Assembly (NCBI GenBank): GCA_965197455.1
Contig: OZ240208.1
Span: 1,612,001 to 1,676,000, forward strand
Source: JAGWBD01 sp965197455
GTDB taxonomy: Bacteria; Chloroflexota; Anaerolineae; Aggregatilineales; Phototrophicaceae
DNA: 64,000 nt
Direction of reading: 5' to 3'
The notes below the pieces were generated by a model, which was not told where the DNA came from, searched no databases, and saw nothing but the letters and a program-made list of their open reading frames with translations. The translations under genes were made by a program, and so were the position numbers. Positions 52,859 to 63,277 of this stretch are shown piece after piece (the stretch's first letter is position 1; each line of letters starts with the position of its first letter).

Positions 52859-54037
52859 ATGCCCTCGCGAATCGCGGACGATGTGCAACGGCTGCCTCCA
52901 TCCGGCATTCGCCGCTTCTTTGATATCGCGGCCAGCATGGAGGACGTAATCTCGCTCGGCATTGGTGAGCCGGACTTTTCCACGCCGGCCCATATCGCGC
53001 GCAGCGGCGCCGACAGCCTGCTGGGCGGCAACACCGGCTACACCGCCAACGCCGGCATCCACGAGCTGCGCGTCGCCATCAGCGACTATATCGAGGAGCT
53101 TTACGGCCTGAGTTACAACCCGGACGACGAGATCCTGGTCACCGTCGGCGTCAGCGAAGGGCTCTTCCTGGCGCTAAGGACCCTGCTCAATCCGGGCGAT
53201 GAGGTGCTGGTCGTCGAGCCCTGCTTCGTCAGCAACCCGGCTGCCGTGAAAATGGCCGGCGGCGTCAGTGTGCCGGTCAGCACCGACATCGCGCATGACT
53301 TTCAGGTCACTGCCGCAGACCTTGAGGCGCGCATAACCCCGCGCACCCGCGCCATCCTCATCAGCTACCCCAACAACCCCACCGGCGCCGTGCTCACAGA
53401 CGAGCATCTGCAGCAGGTTGCAGCTGTGGCGCGCGCCCACGATCTGGTCGTGATCTCTGACGAAATCTATGAGCGGCTGGTCTACGGACACATGCATCGC
53501 TGTTTCGCAACCCTGCCGGGCATGCGCGGGCGCACCATCCTGCTCAGCGGCATGAGCAAGGCCTTCGCGATGACCGGCTGGCGCGTCGGCTACGCCAGCG
53601 GCCCGCCGGATATACTGGCGGCCATGACCCGGCTGCACCAGTACCTCACCATGGCCGCGCCGACCATGGGACAGGTTGCGTCGCTGCAGGCCCTGCGGCA
53701 CGGCGCTGCCGACATCGAGGCCATGCGCAGCGAATATGACCGGCGGCGGCGACTCATCGTGGCCGGCTTAAATGAACTCGGCCTGCCCTGCTTCGAGCCG
53801 CGCGGCGCCTTCTACGCCTTCCCCGATGTACGCGCCAGTGGCCTCGATGATGAGACTTTCAGCGAGCGTCTGTTGCTTGAACAGCAGGTCGCAGTGGTAC
53901 CCGGCAGCGCATTCGGCGAAAGCGGTCGCGGCTTCGTGCGCGCCAGCTACGCCACCAGCTACGAAAATCTGGAGGAAGCGCTCCACCGCATCCGGCGCTT
54001 TCTGCGCGACCATGGGCGTCAACCACAGCCAACCTGA
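52859..54037 (+). CDS. PLP-dependent class I aminotransferase
   Basis: This 392-residue fold-type I aminotransferase has substrate/cofactor motif NNPTG at 172-176, SDEIYERLVY at 200-209 and the PLP lysine K234 in SGMSKAFAMTGWRVGY. GEPDF at 36-40 is typical of the aspartate/aromatic Ib subgroup. ATG at 52859 follows AAAAGGC; an upstream GTG frame start at 52778 lacks support. The MocR-type regulator 85 nt downstream on the same strand could control it. Amino-acid specificity cannot be fixed from these motifs. Confidence 0.92.
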   Translation: MPSRIADDVQRLPPSGIRRFFDIAASMEDVISLGIGEPDFSTPAHIARSGADSLLGGNTGYTANAGIHELRVAISDYIEELYGLSYNPDDEILVTVGVSEGLFLALRTLLNPGDEVLVVEPCFVSNPAAVKMAGGVSVPVSTDIAHDFQVTAADLEARITPRTRAILISYPNNPTGAVLTDEHLQQVAAVARAHDLVVISDEIYERLVYGHMHRCFATLPGMRGRTILLSGMSKAFAMTGWRVGYASGPPDILAAMTRLHQYLTMAAPTMGQVASLQALRHGAADIEAMRSEYDRRRRLIVAGLNELGLPCFEPRGAFYAFPDVRASGLDDETFSERLLLEQQVAVVPGSAFGESGRGFVRASYATSYENLEEALHRIRRFLRDHGRQPQPT

Positions 54038-54074
54038 TATTGTTATTTTTACTGCAAGAGCAAAACGGAATCCG

Positions 54075-54083
54075 TGCTATATT
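54075..54083 (+). promoter_or_regulatory. Extended -10 element of the MocR-type gene
   Basis: TGCTATATT is an extended -10 sequence 39 nt before the GTG at 54123. It gives the regulator its own promoter separate from the aminotransferase. Confidence 0.45.
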
Positions 54084-54122
54084 TGAGTTAAGCGCAGCCT
54101 TGCCATGCAAGGAGTTCCACCT

Positions 54123-55628
54123 GTGAATCACATCAACCTCAAGATTGCTCTGGAGCGTGAGGGCGAGGAGCCCATCTATCGCCAGTTAATCCGCCACATT
54201 CGTATGCAAATCGAAAGTGGCAACCTGGACGCGGGCGCACGCCTGCCTGCCAGCCGCGATCTGGCCCATCAGCTGGGCGTGAGCCGCATCAGCGTCGTCA
54301 ACGCCTACGCCGAGCTTCGCTCCCAGGGCTGGCTGAGCGCACACGCCGGGCGGGGCACCTTCGTAGCCGCCAAAAACGGCAAGGACGGCAGGAAGGGAGT
54401 CGACACATCCAACCCGGTCGTGCGTCCGCCGGACGCGCCCACCGTGCCGCACCGCGCCATCCGCGAAATGATGCGCATCGGCCACAAACACGGGGTCATC
54501 AGCTTCAGCCACGGTTCGCTCTCGGCCGATCTCTTCCCGGTGCAGCAGCTGCGCGACGCCCTCAACATGGTGCTCATCCGCGACGGCGCGCGCGCGCTGG
54601 GCTACGAGCCGCCGGAGGGTTACGCTCCCCTGCGCAGCGCCGTGCGCGACTACGTCAGCGCGCTCGGCATCCAGTGCAGCAGCAAACAGGTGCTCATCAC
54701 CGGCGGCACGCAGCAAGGCGTCGACCTGGTGGTGCAGGCCCTACTCTCCGAAGGGGAGATGATCGTCACCGAAAACCCGACCTATCTGGGCATCCTCGAT
54801 ATTGCGCGCGCGCGGCGCGTGCAGCTGCAAGGCATCGAGATGGACCGTGACGGCATCCGCCTTGACATGCTGGAAAACTTCATCATCGAGCACAGTCCGC
54901 GCCTAATCTACGTCATGCCCGGCTTTCACAACCCCACCGGCAATGTGATGCCCCTGCACCGGCGGCGCCAGTTGCTCAATCTCGCCAACGCCTATCGCAC
55001 GCCGCTGCTTGAGGACGGCGTTTACCATGAATTCCGCTTTGAGGGCGAAACTGAACCGCCGCTAAAGGCCCTTGATGACAGCGGCATTGTGCTGCACGTC
55101 AGCGCCTTCACCAAGATGATGCTGCCCGGCCTGCGCATCGGCTACCTGATCAGCGACGCGCGCCACCACGAACGTCTGGTGCGCGTCAAACAGGCCGCCG
55201 ACATCTCCACGCCTGGCCTCAACCAGCGCGCCATCCACCTGTTGCTGGATCGTGGCCTGCTGGCACAGCAACTGAAACGTAATATTTTCGAGCTGAAACG
55301 ACGCCGCGACGCCGCCCTGCAGGCCGCGACACGGCATCTGCCGCCGGGCACGCGTTGGGAAATCCCGCAGGGCGGTACGTTTCTCTGGGCTGAATTGCCA
55401 CGCAGTGGCCCGAACGCTGCAGAACTCTACGTCACGGCCGTGCATTGCGGCGTGTCCTACGCCATCGGCAACATATTCCACACCAACAGCCGTGGCGCCT
55501 GGCACATCCGGCTCAACTTCGGCGCGCACCCGCCGGCAGAGATCGAGCGTGGCTTCCAGCGTCTCGGCCGGGCCTGGCGCGAGCTGGCCTGTGATTATGA
55601 GGAAATCGACCGGGCGGCCTTGCTGTAA
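54123..55628 (+). CDS. MocR/GntR-type transcriptional regulator with aminotransferase domain
   Basis: GTG at 54123 has AAGGAG about 9 nt upstream and gives 501 residues; an ATG at 54105 would overlap that site. Residues 12-82 form a GntR winged helix (PIYRQLIRHIRMQIESG, LPASRDLAHQLGVSRISV). A linker of ~35 residues and a fold-type I aminotransferase domain with PGFHNPTG and PLP lysine K331 (SAFTKMMLPGLRIGY) follow. Such proteins sense PLP or amino acids and regulate neighbouring metabolic genes. The aminotransferase upstream is the obvious candidate target. Confidence 0.92.
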   Translation: MNHINLKIALEREGEEPIYRQLIRHIRMQIESGNLDAGARLPASRDLAHQLGVSRISVVNAYAELRSQGWLSAHAGRGTFVAAKNGKDGRKGVDTSNPVVRPPDAPTVPHRAIREMMRIGHKHGVISFSHGSLSADLFPVQQLRDALNMVLIRDGARALGYEPPEGYAPLRSAVRDYVSALGIQCSSKQVLITGGTQQGVDLVVQALLSEGEMIVTENPTYLGILDIARARRVQLQGIEMDRDGIRLDMLENFIIEHSPRLIYVMPGFHNPTGNVMPLHRRRQLLNLANAYRTPLLEDGVYHEFRFEGETEPPLKALDDSGIVLHVSAFTKMMLPGLRIGYLISDARHHERLVRVKQAADISTPGLNQRAIHLLLDRGLLAQQLKRNIFELKRRRDAALQAATRHLPPGTRWEIPQGGTFLWAELPRSGPNAAELYVTAVHCGVSYAIGNIFHTNSRGAWHIRLNFGAHPPAEIERGFQRLGRAWRELACDYEEIDRAALL

Positions 55629-55634
55629 GCGGGT

Positions 55635-56405
55635 TCAGGCTTGCGCCGCAATTTCAGGCGCAGGTTGCTTGTGACCCTTTAGCAACAGCGGAAGCGCCTG
55701 ATTCCAGTAGCCATCGCCGGCCTTGTTCATGATCGGCTCCGCGGAATACTGCGCCAGATAAACGCGGCGAATACGATCTGTCGTGTTGGTGCCGCTGCGA
55801 TGCAAGGTGCGGCTGCTGAAGACCACCATGCTGCCCGCGGGCACCAGCGCCGGATCACCCGGGTCATCGCCATGGTAGCCAACCTTGTCATTGGAGCTGT
55901 CTTCGATCCGGTGGTCGAAGAGGTCGTCCGGCTGCATCCCGGCGCGCTCGTAGGGCAGCACGTAAACCGTGCCATTCTCGATCGTCATGTCATCCAGCGC
56001 GCACCAGCAAGAAAGGTAGGGGCGATGATAGTGGCCGATGTAGCCGGAATCCTGATGCCAGGCAAACTTTGTGCCTCGCTCCGCAGCCTTGACCACATAC
56101 TGCTCGTGAAAGAGGAAGACGTCCTCACCCAGAGCCGCGCGACCGACTTCGGCCATCAGGTCGCTGAAGAGAAAGTCTGTGATGGCCGCGCTTTCGCGCC
56201 AGCCATTGCTGATGAAGTAGCGTTTGCGGTAGTGGCTGATACCTTCCGTCTGCACCCCTTTGGCTTCCATCCTGGCATCCTGTGCGGCGACAAGGCGGCC
56301 ACATTCCTCCCGCAGGCCTGCGAGTACCGCTGCGGGAATCACCCGCTCCAGAATGAACCAGCCATCACGCCGGTACTGCTCACGCTGCGACACTGTGACA
56401 ATCAT
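55635..56405 (-). CDS. Phytanoyl-CoA dioxygenase (PhyH) family Fe(II)/2-oxoglutarate oxygenase
   Basis: The 256-residue protein carries the iron ligands H117 and D119 (WHQDSGY) and H202 (LHRSG), and an arginine nearby that would bind 2-oxoglutarate. The frame YLSCWCALDDMTIENGTVYV is characteristic of PhyH proteins. Substrates in this family range from fatty acyl-CoA to ectoine and small natural products, and the sequence does not decide. It starts 14 nt after the stop of the secreted-protein gene on the same strand, so both may be cotranscribed. It ends 6 nt from the convergent MocR-type gene. Confidence 0.88.
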   Translation of the reverse strand: MIVTVSQREQYRRDGWFILERVIPAAVLAGLREECGRLVAAQDARMEAKGVQTEGISHYRKRYFISNGWRESAAITDFLFSDLMAEVGRAALGEDVFLFHEQYVVKAAERGTKFAWHQDSGYIGHYHRPYLSCWCALDDMTIENGTVYVLPYERAGMQPDDLFDHRIEDSSNDKVGYHGDDPGDPALVPAGSMVVFSSRTLHRSGTNTTDRIRRVYLAQYSAEPIMNKAGDGYWNQALPLLLKGHKQPAPEIAAQA

Positions 56406-56419
56406 CGGGTCCTCATAAC

Positions 56420-57682
56420 TTACGAGTAAGCTTCACCTGGTGGCCCACCACGCGTGGTGCTGGACGCGCTGACCGGGCCGGCCAGACCTTCGTCCATCTC
56501 GAGGTTGTACACCTTGCCGTCCGCGTCCGGCCCCATGGAGAAGGTGATGATGTCGTGCGAGGACACCTTGACGATGAGACGGTTGTCACTGGTGGCGAGC
56601 ACCAGCCCCGGGTCAACCGCATCCACCTGAATCTGGGTCACCCGCAACGGGAAGACGCCAGTGCCCGCGCTTTCGAGGTTGTAAACGTCCACCGCGGCCG
56701 TGCCGTCCTCCAGCGTTGCACGGTGTAGCGAAGCCAGAGTCCCCAGTGTGGCGAAGGACTGCCCCCTGTCTATGGGAGCAATCACTTCCGGAGTGGTCTC
56801 TTCGGGAGCGGTCTCTTCCGAAGTGGTTTCTTCAGGAGTGGTCTCTTCGGGAGTGGCTGGATCCTGGACCGTTGGCGTCACCTCGACCCCGGGGTAGGTG
56901 GTCTTGCCGGGGGTATAGGCGATAACGGTAAAGGCCGGGTCGGCTTCCGTCGCCGACCTCCTGACCGAGACAGGCGCCCCTGCGGCTGCACTGGCTGTAG
57001 CAGGAATCTCCGCCTGGAACACGTGGACCTCACCATCGGCATCCCGCAGGGCGCCTGGAGCGTTCACCGGATTCACGTAGCTCAGCCCATCCTTTTCGCA
57101 GATGGCCAGAGCAACCACATGATCGTTGCCAATAAATTCGTGCGCCTGGCCGCCGGACAACTCGACCAGGACACCGTTATCGTCGCTGGTTCCGTTGCCA
57201 CAGGCCGTGACGGTTGTGGCTTCTTCCGGAAACACGTAGATCCGCTCTTCAACTTCACGTTCAAAGATCCAGTTGCGCAAGGTGTACTGGCCAGCCACGA
57301 AGGCTCCGGTCGGGCTCAAATGGACCGTGACAGCGGCAATGTCATCCAGGGCCCGGAAGCCGTCTGCCTCGCTACCAGGCGCAAGCCCTTCACGCGTGAG
57401 GTCCGCGTCTGTTCCAGTAGCAACGAGCGCATTGCCCGCATTGTCGCAAAACTCGAGCGACAACTGGCCCGGCGGAACCGCCGTACCTACCCAGAAAAAG
57501 GTGTAGGTGCTCCACTTTTTTAGACTGAGCGTCAGGATCGCGCTGCTTTCCGTGTCGCAACCCGGCGCATCAGGAGGGGTATCAATGGTCAGGGTGTTGA
57601 CATCGCTGTACTGGGCGAATGCCTGGCCGGCGAACCCTGCCAGCAAAGCCAGTGTACCCAGGATGATTGCGAAGCGTTGCAT
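56420..57682 (-). CDS. Secreted protein with TPEE-type linker and C-terminal domain shared with 1314-2438
   Basis: The 420-residue product begins with a signal peptide (MQRFAIILGTLALLAGFAGQ, then AFA before QY). A beta-rich region of ~250 residues with several cysteines (GCDTES, EFCDN, TACGNG, ICEKDG) follows. A low-complexity linker of repeated T-P/S-E-E-T units lies near 285-310. The last ~110 residues carry LGTLASLHRA, AVDVYNL, VTQIQVDA, SDNRL, MGPDADGK and ASSTTRGGPPG, the same order of landmarks as in the secreted protein at 1.3 kb. GGGAAAGG precedes the ATG. It is probably exported and cell-surface related. No enzyme motif is seen. Confidence 0.72.
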   Translation of the reverse strand: MQRFAIILGTLALLAGFAGQAFAQYSDVNTLTIDTPPDAPGCDTESSAILTLSLKKWSTYTFFWVGTAVPPGQLSLEFCDNAGNALVATGTDADLTREGLAPGSEADGFRALDDIAAVTVHLSPTGAFVAGQYTLRNWIFEREVEERIYVFPEEATTVTACGNGTSDDNGVLVELSGGQAHEFIGNDHVVALAICEKDGLSYVNPVNAPGALRDADGEVHVFQAEIPATASAAAGAPVSVRRSATEADPAFTVIAYTPGKTTYPGVEVTPTVQDPATPEETTPEETTSEETAPEETTPEVIAPIDRGQSFATLGTLASLHRATLEDGTAAVDVYNLESAGTGVFPLRVTQIQVDAVDPGLVLATSDNRLIVKVSSHDIITFSMGPDADGKVYNLEMDEGLAGPVSASSTTRGGPPGEAYS

Positions 57683-57792
57683 GATTTCGCCTTTCCCGGC
57701 ATCCCGACTCTAATTGCAGCGTAGCACTCAGGCAGCGCCGTTGCTGCCCGGTTTCGCACTTCTGGCTGGTTGGCAATCACCGGCAAAAACTA

Positions 57793-57798
57793 TAGACT
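57793..57798 (+). promoter_or_regulatory. -10-like element of the M24 gene
   Basis: TAGACT within CTATAGACTGTG lies 31 nt before the ATG at 57830, in the region shared with the divergent secreted-protein gene. Confidence 0.3.
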
Positions 57799-57829
57799 GT
57801 GCGCCGACACTTCGCAAGCAGGTACGCCT

Positions 57830-59056
57830 ATGAAAGCCGATCTGGATCAGCTGATGGCGGCGCGCGGGCTGCAGGCCGTCGTCGTTGTCGGCGATGAACT
57901 CTACAGCGTGGAGCGCGACTATTTGAGCAACGGCGCGCAGGTGACCGGCGGGCTGGTCATCAAGCAGCGCGGCTCGGCGCCGGTCATGTTTGTCAACCCC
58001 ATGGAGATCGAGGAAGCGCGCAGCAGCGGGCTGGAAGCTGTCAGCTGGCAGGAGCTGGACCAGGCGCAGCTGCTGCAGGAAGCCGATGGCGACCGCGAGC
58101 GCATCCAGGCCGAACTTTGGTTGCGCGCCCTGCAGCGTCTGGCAGTGCCGCCCGGGCGCATCGGCATCTACGGCACCGTGGCCGCGAACAACCTGATCGA
58201 GCTGCTGCCCGGGTTGCAGGCCCTGGAGGGCTACGAGTTTTGTGGCGAACGCGGCATGACGCTCTTTGACGAGGCGGCCATGACCCGCGATGCCGACGAA
58301 ATAATGCGCATCCGTCGCGTTGCCGCGGGCACCAATGCGACCCTGCGCGCGACCTGGGATTTCATCGCCAGCCACCGCGCCGCGGACAAAGTGGTCGTGG
58401 ATGCTGCCGGCCAGCCCTTGACCATCGGCGTTCTGCGTCGCTTCATTCGCCGCACCCTGCTGGATCACGACCTGGAAGATACGGGCATGATCCTTGCCCA
58501 GGGGCGCGACTCCGGCTTCCCGCACAGCCGCGGCCAGGATGACCAGCCGCTGCGCTGTGGCGAGACCCTGGTCTTCGACCTCTTCCCGCGCGAGTACGGC
58601 GGCGGCTATCATCACGATGTCACGCGCACCTGGTGCCCCGGCCACGCGCCGGAGGAAATCGTTGCCGTGCACGAAACTGTGTCAGGCGCCTTCCAGGTCG
58701 CGCTGGATGCCTATGAGGAACCGGGTCAACCGGCGGGCGCGCTGCAGGAAGCCGTGCTGGACTACTTCGAACAGGCCGGCCACCCCACTGTGCGCAGCAA
58801 GCCTGGCACTGACGTCGGCTATGTGCACAGCCTGGGGCACGGTCTCGGCCTCGCCATTCACGAGCGCCCCTCGCTTTCACACCTGGGTGATGACCAGCTG
58901 CAGGTCGGCAACGTGTTCAGCATCGAACCCGGGCTCTATTATCCGGATCGCGGCTATGGCCTGCGCCTTGAGGACACCGTGCTCATCGACGACAATGGCG
59001 CGCTGGTTACGCTCACCGACTTTCACAATCAGCTGCTGTTGCCGCTGCAAGGCTGA
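57830..59056 (+). CDS. M24-family metallopeptidase (Xaa-Pro aminopeptidase-like)
   Basis: The 408-residue protein has an N-terminal creatinase-like domain and a pita-bread domain. All five metal ligands are present: D250, D263 (HHDVTRTW), H337 (SLGHGLG), E366 (SIEPGLY) and E381 (RLEDT). It would hydrolyse Xaa-Pro dipeptides or a similar amide bond with two metal ions, in the cytoplasm since no signal peptide is seen. The start at 57830 has AGCAGGT upstream; an in-frame start at 57770 would overlap the promoter. The next gene begins 11 nt downstream, so the two are likely one transcript. Confidence 0.9.
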   Translation: MKADLDQLMAARGLQAVVVVGDELYSVERDYLSNGAQVTGGLVIKQRGSAPVMFVNPMEIEEARSSGLEAVSWQELDQAQLLQEADGDRERIQAELWLRALQRLAVPPGRIGIYGTVAANNLIELLPGLQALEGYEFCGERGMTLFDEAAMTRDADEIMRIRRVAAGTNATLRATWDFIASHRAADKVVVDAAGQPLTIGVLRRFIRRTLLDHDLEDTGMILAQGRDSGFPHSRGQDDQPLRCGETLVFDLFPREYGGGYHHDVTRTWCPGHAPEEIVAVHETVSGAFQVALDAYEEPGQPAGALQEAVLDYFEQAGHPTVRSKPGTDVGYVHSLGHGLGLAIHERPSLSHLGDDQLQVGNVFSIEPGLYYPDRGYGLRLEDTVLIDDNGALVTLTDFHNQLLLPLQG

Positions 59057-59067
59057 GGGAGACATCC

Positions 59068-60458
<1,391 letters not shown>

Positions 60459-60462
<4 letters not shown>

Positions 60463-61394
60463 AACTGGGCGCGCGCCAGGTCTGCCAACGCCGCGCCGGC
60501 CTCCCTGAACCTGAATTCGTAACCGGACTCCAGCAGGCGCTGCGGCAGGGCCCACTGCCCCTCCAGCACCACCGTCGCCACTTCACCGAAAAGGGCGCGG
60601 AACAGAAAGCCCGGCACCGGCAGCAGCGAAGGACGGCGCAGGACAACGCCCAGCGCGCGGCTGAATTGCGCGTTGGTCACGGGTTCCGGAGCAGTCAGGT
60701 TGAAGGGGCCGGCGGCGCCACTGTTGCGCAGCAGAAACCGCATCGCCCCAATGTGGTCGTCCGGGTGTATCCACGGGAAAGGTTGACGCCCGCTGCCCAG
60801 CGGACCACCGGCATACATGCGGTAAGGCAGCGCCATGCGTTGCAGCGCGCCGCTTTCAAAGCTGAGTACGATGCCCGTGCGCAGCAGCACGCGCCGCAGG
60901 CCCATGTCCTCCACCGCCAGAGTGGATGCCTCCCAGTCGCGGCAGACCTGCGCCAGCCAGTCCGTGCCGGAAGGCGACTCTTCGCTGATGTCGACTTCGG
61001 CGCGATGCGTGCCATAGTAGCCGACCGCCGAGGCCTGCAAGAGCACCGTCGGGCGTTTCTCCGCCTGCTGGATGGCTTCGCAGAAGGCCGCGCCGGCGTT
61101 GACGCGACTGTCGTGGATGAGCTGCTTGCGCGCCTCCGTCCAGCGCGTCGGCAGGAAGCCTTCGCCGGCGATGTTGGCTCCCGCCAGGTTGACGATGGCG
61201 TCGGCGCCGTTCACCAGCGGGCCCCAGCCGGCGGCCGTGCGCGCATCCCAGCCTTCGACCTGCACCCTGGGCCCCAGGCCATGCACCAGCGCCGGACTCC
61301 GGCTGAGCACGATGACTTCATGGTCGTCCGCGGCCAGCGAATTCGCCAGCGCGCACCCGATCATGCCGCTGCCCCCGCCTATGAGCACTCGCAT
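60459..61394 (-). CDS. TIGR01777-type NAD-dependent epimerase
   Basis: The 311-residue protein has the nucleotide-binding motif GGGSGMIG near residues 6-13, VNLAGANIAGE near 68, SAVGYYG and FPWIHPDDHIGAM. All of these mark the YfcH/SDR39U1 subgroup of extended short-chain dehydrogenases. Its substrate is unknown. The ATG at 61394 overlaps the stop of the upstream glycosyltransferase (ATGA) and is preceded by GGGGAGAG, so the two are translationally coupled. Confidence 0.9.
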
Positions 61395-63277
61395 CAGTCG
61401 CTCTCCCCGGTTATTTCCAGCGAACCTGCGACCCAATGGTCTGCGTCCCCGACCAGCAGGCGTTGCGTCGGGTCACTTTCAGTATACAACCCGATGATGA
61501 GCGTGTAGCGGCCCGCCGGAATGGACTCGGGGAGGTTCAGCGCGCGCCGGTCCTCAATCGTCGCGCCTGGCGTCCAGCTGGTAGTGGGCGCCAGGCCGCC
61601 GCCGGGTTCGCTGTCGTGCTGGGCGACGATTTGTCCCTCGTCATCCAGCAGCTGCATGAAGACCTTGTAGCGCGTCTGCAGCGCCGCATCCGCGCTCCAG
61701 AACAGACCCAGTTGCAGGTCAGCGCCAGGCGGCAGACGCTGTGCGTTGAGTTCGAGACGCAGCAGCGAAATGTGCTCGCCAAAACGCGCGTTGACCAGGC
61801 TTCGGAATGGCTGCGCCTGCGTGACGCTGTAGCGCACCAGACGCACAGCGCCAACCCAGCGGCTGCCGGCCTCGTGCGTCAGCGCATTCAGCGTCCGCTC
61901 CACCACGCGCTGCGGGTCGCGTTCGGTCTCTCCCCAGTAGAGTGCGAAGACGCGACGCGCCCCGGCAATACGTTCACGCAGCAGCGCCAGCGACTCATCA
62001 TCGACAGGCCCGGTGCCTGGTGGCATGGGCATCACCATCGCCGCGCCGCGATAGTAGTAGTTCAGAACTTCCTTCTGGTTGGGCGCGTTAAGCACGATGA
62101 GGTCGTTGGCACCCAGGTCGGCGCTGATGTCAGCGACCAGCCCGCGATAGTCGGCGCGCTGCCAGGCAACATCATGTCCCAAAGGGGCCAGCGCAAGCGC
62201 CATGCCCGCTGCCAGCAGCGCGGCGGCGGCCAGCGCCACCACGCGCAGGACTGGTGCCGGACAGCTCCATAACCAGGAGAAGCCGCGACCCGCCCACAAG
62301 ACGAAGCCCGCCTGCGCTGGCAGGAGAAACTTGAGATTGGCCTCGCGGTACAGGCCCAGCGCCAGGAACAGCGTCAGCGGTACCAGCGTCCAGACCCAGG
62401 GCAGCCAGCTGAGCCACAGCGCCCCGCGCGTCGGCGCCAGACCAGCCAGAACCAGCAGCAACGCGGCGCCCGCCACGATCTGCTGCCAACCCGGCGTCAG
62501 ACTGACATAACTGGGGCCTGCCACCAGGCGACCGAAGATCTCACCCAGTGCAGATTCCAGGGCAACCGGCACACCGGTGCCGGGCCAGCCGGTCACACGC
62601 TCCAGCGCGGTTGGCAACCAGGGCAGGAAGAGCAACAGGGCGAGGACCATGGCAGCCACGCAAGCGCCGAGTCGCTGTTTCGTTGCCGCGCTGCGCAAAT
62701 CGCTGCCCACCAGCCACAGCAGCGCCACACCACCCTGCGCCAGCAGCATGAAGGGCCAGGCGTAATGCGTCCACAGCCCCGCCGCGTTGACCAGCGCCAG
62801 CGCCAGTACATTCGCGCGGCGCGGCCTTCGGATCAGCCCGGCCAGCGCCAGTGGCGTCGCTGCGCCCCACAGCGCCAGCAGCGCGTACATGCGCACTTCC
62901 TGCGCGTACCAGATGCTGAAGCCGTTCAGCGCAAGGAAAAGCGCCGCCGCCAGTCCGGCACTTGCGCCGTAGAACTTGCGCCCGAGGGTAAACAGGCAGG
63001 CCACGCCGAGGACGCTGGCCAACGTGGAGAACAGGCGCAGGGCAAACTCGCTGGTGCCGCTGAGCAGGCGCCAGCCATGCAGCAGCCAGTAATAGCCGGG
63101 CGGATGAATGTCGCGCGCGGCGTGTTGCGCGATCTCGTCCAGGCTGCGCAGGGCCTGCACCACGCTGTTACCCTCGTCGCTCCACAGCGACTGCGTCCCC
63201 AGCTCGTGCAGGCGCAGCAGCGCCGCCAGCAGCACAATTAACAGGGGCGCCAGCCAGCGCCAGGCGGGCTGACTCAT
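61394..63277 (-). CDS. GT39-like membrane glycosyltransferase (lone relative of the array)
   Basis: ATG at 63277 overlaps the stop of the preceding gene and gives 627 residues; a longer frame to 63511 overlaps that gene and is not used. It has GT-C layout: first-loop SLWSDEGNS with the DE pair, second loop with E before the conserved Arg (QEVRMYALLAL), THY, and about eleven helices. An outer segment follows, then a beta-rich C-terminal domain (RYKVFMQLLDDEGQIVAQHD ... IPAGRYTLIIGLYTE). Length and layout equal the array members, and the C-terminal domain has the same strand pattern. Unlike the array it keeps the classic acidic residue in the second loop. Confidence 0.9.
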   Translation of the reverse strand: MSQPAWRWLAPLLIVLLAALLRLHELGTQSLWSDEGNSVVQALRSLDEIAQHAARDIHPPGYYWLLHGWRLLSGTSEFALRLFSTLASVLGVACLFTLGRKFYGASAGLAAALFLALNGFSIWYAQEVRMYALLALWGAATPLALAGLIRRPRRANVLALALVNAAGLWTHYAWPFMLLAQGGVALLWLVGSDLRSAATKQRLGACVAAMVLALLLFLPWLPTALERVTGWPGTGVPVALESALGEIFGRLVAGPSYVSLTPGWQQIVAGAALLLVLAGLAPTRGALWLSWLPWVWTLVPLTLFLALGLYREANLKFLLPAQAGFVLWAGRGFSWLWSCPAPVLRVVALAAAALLAAGMALALAPLGHDVAWQRADYRGLVADISADLGANDLIVLNAPNQKEVLNYYYRGAAMVMPMPPGTGPVDDESLALLRERIAGARRVFALYWGETERDPQRVVERTLNALTHEAGSRWVGAVRLVRYSVTQAQPFRSLVNARFGEHISLLRLELNAQRLPPGADLQLGLFWSADAALQTRYKVFMQLLDDEGQIVAQHDSEPGGGLAPTTSWTPGATIEDRRALNLPESIPAGRYTLIIGLYTESDPTQRLLVGDADHWVAGSLEITGESD

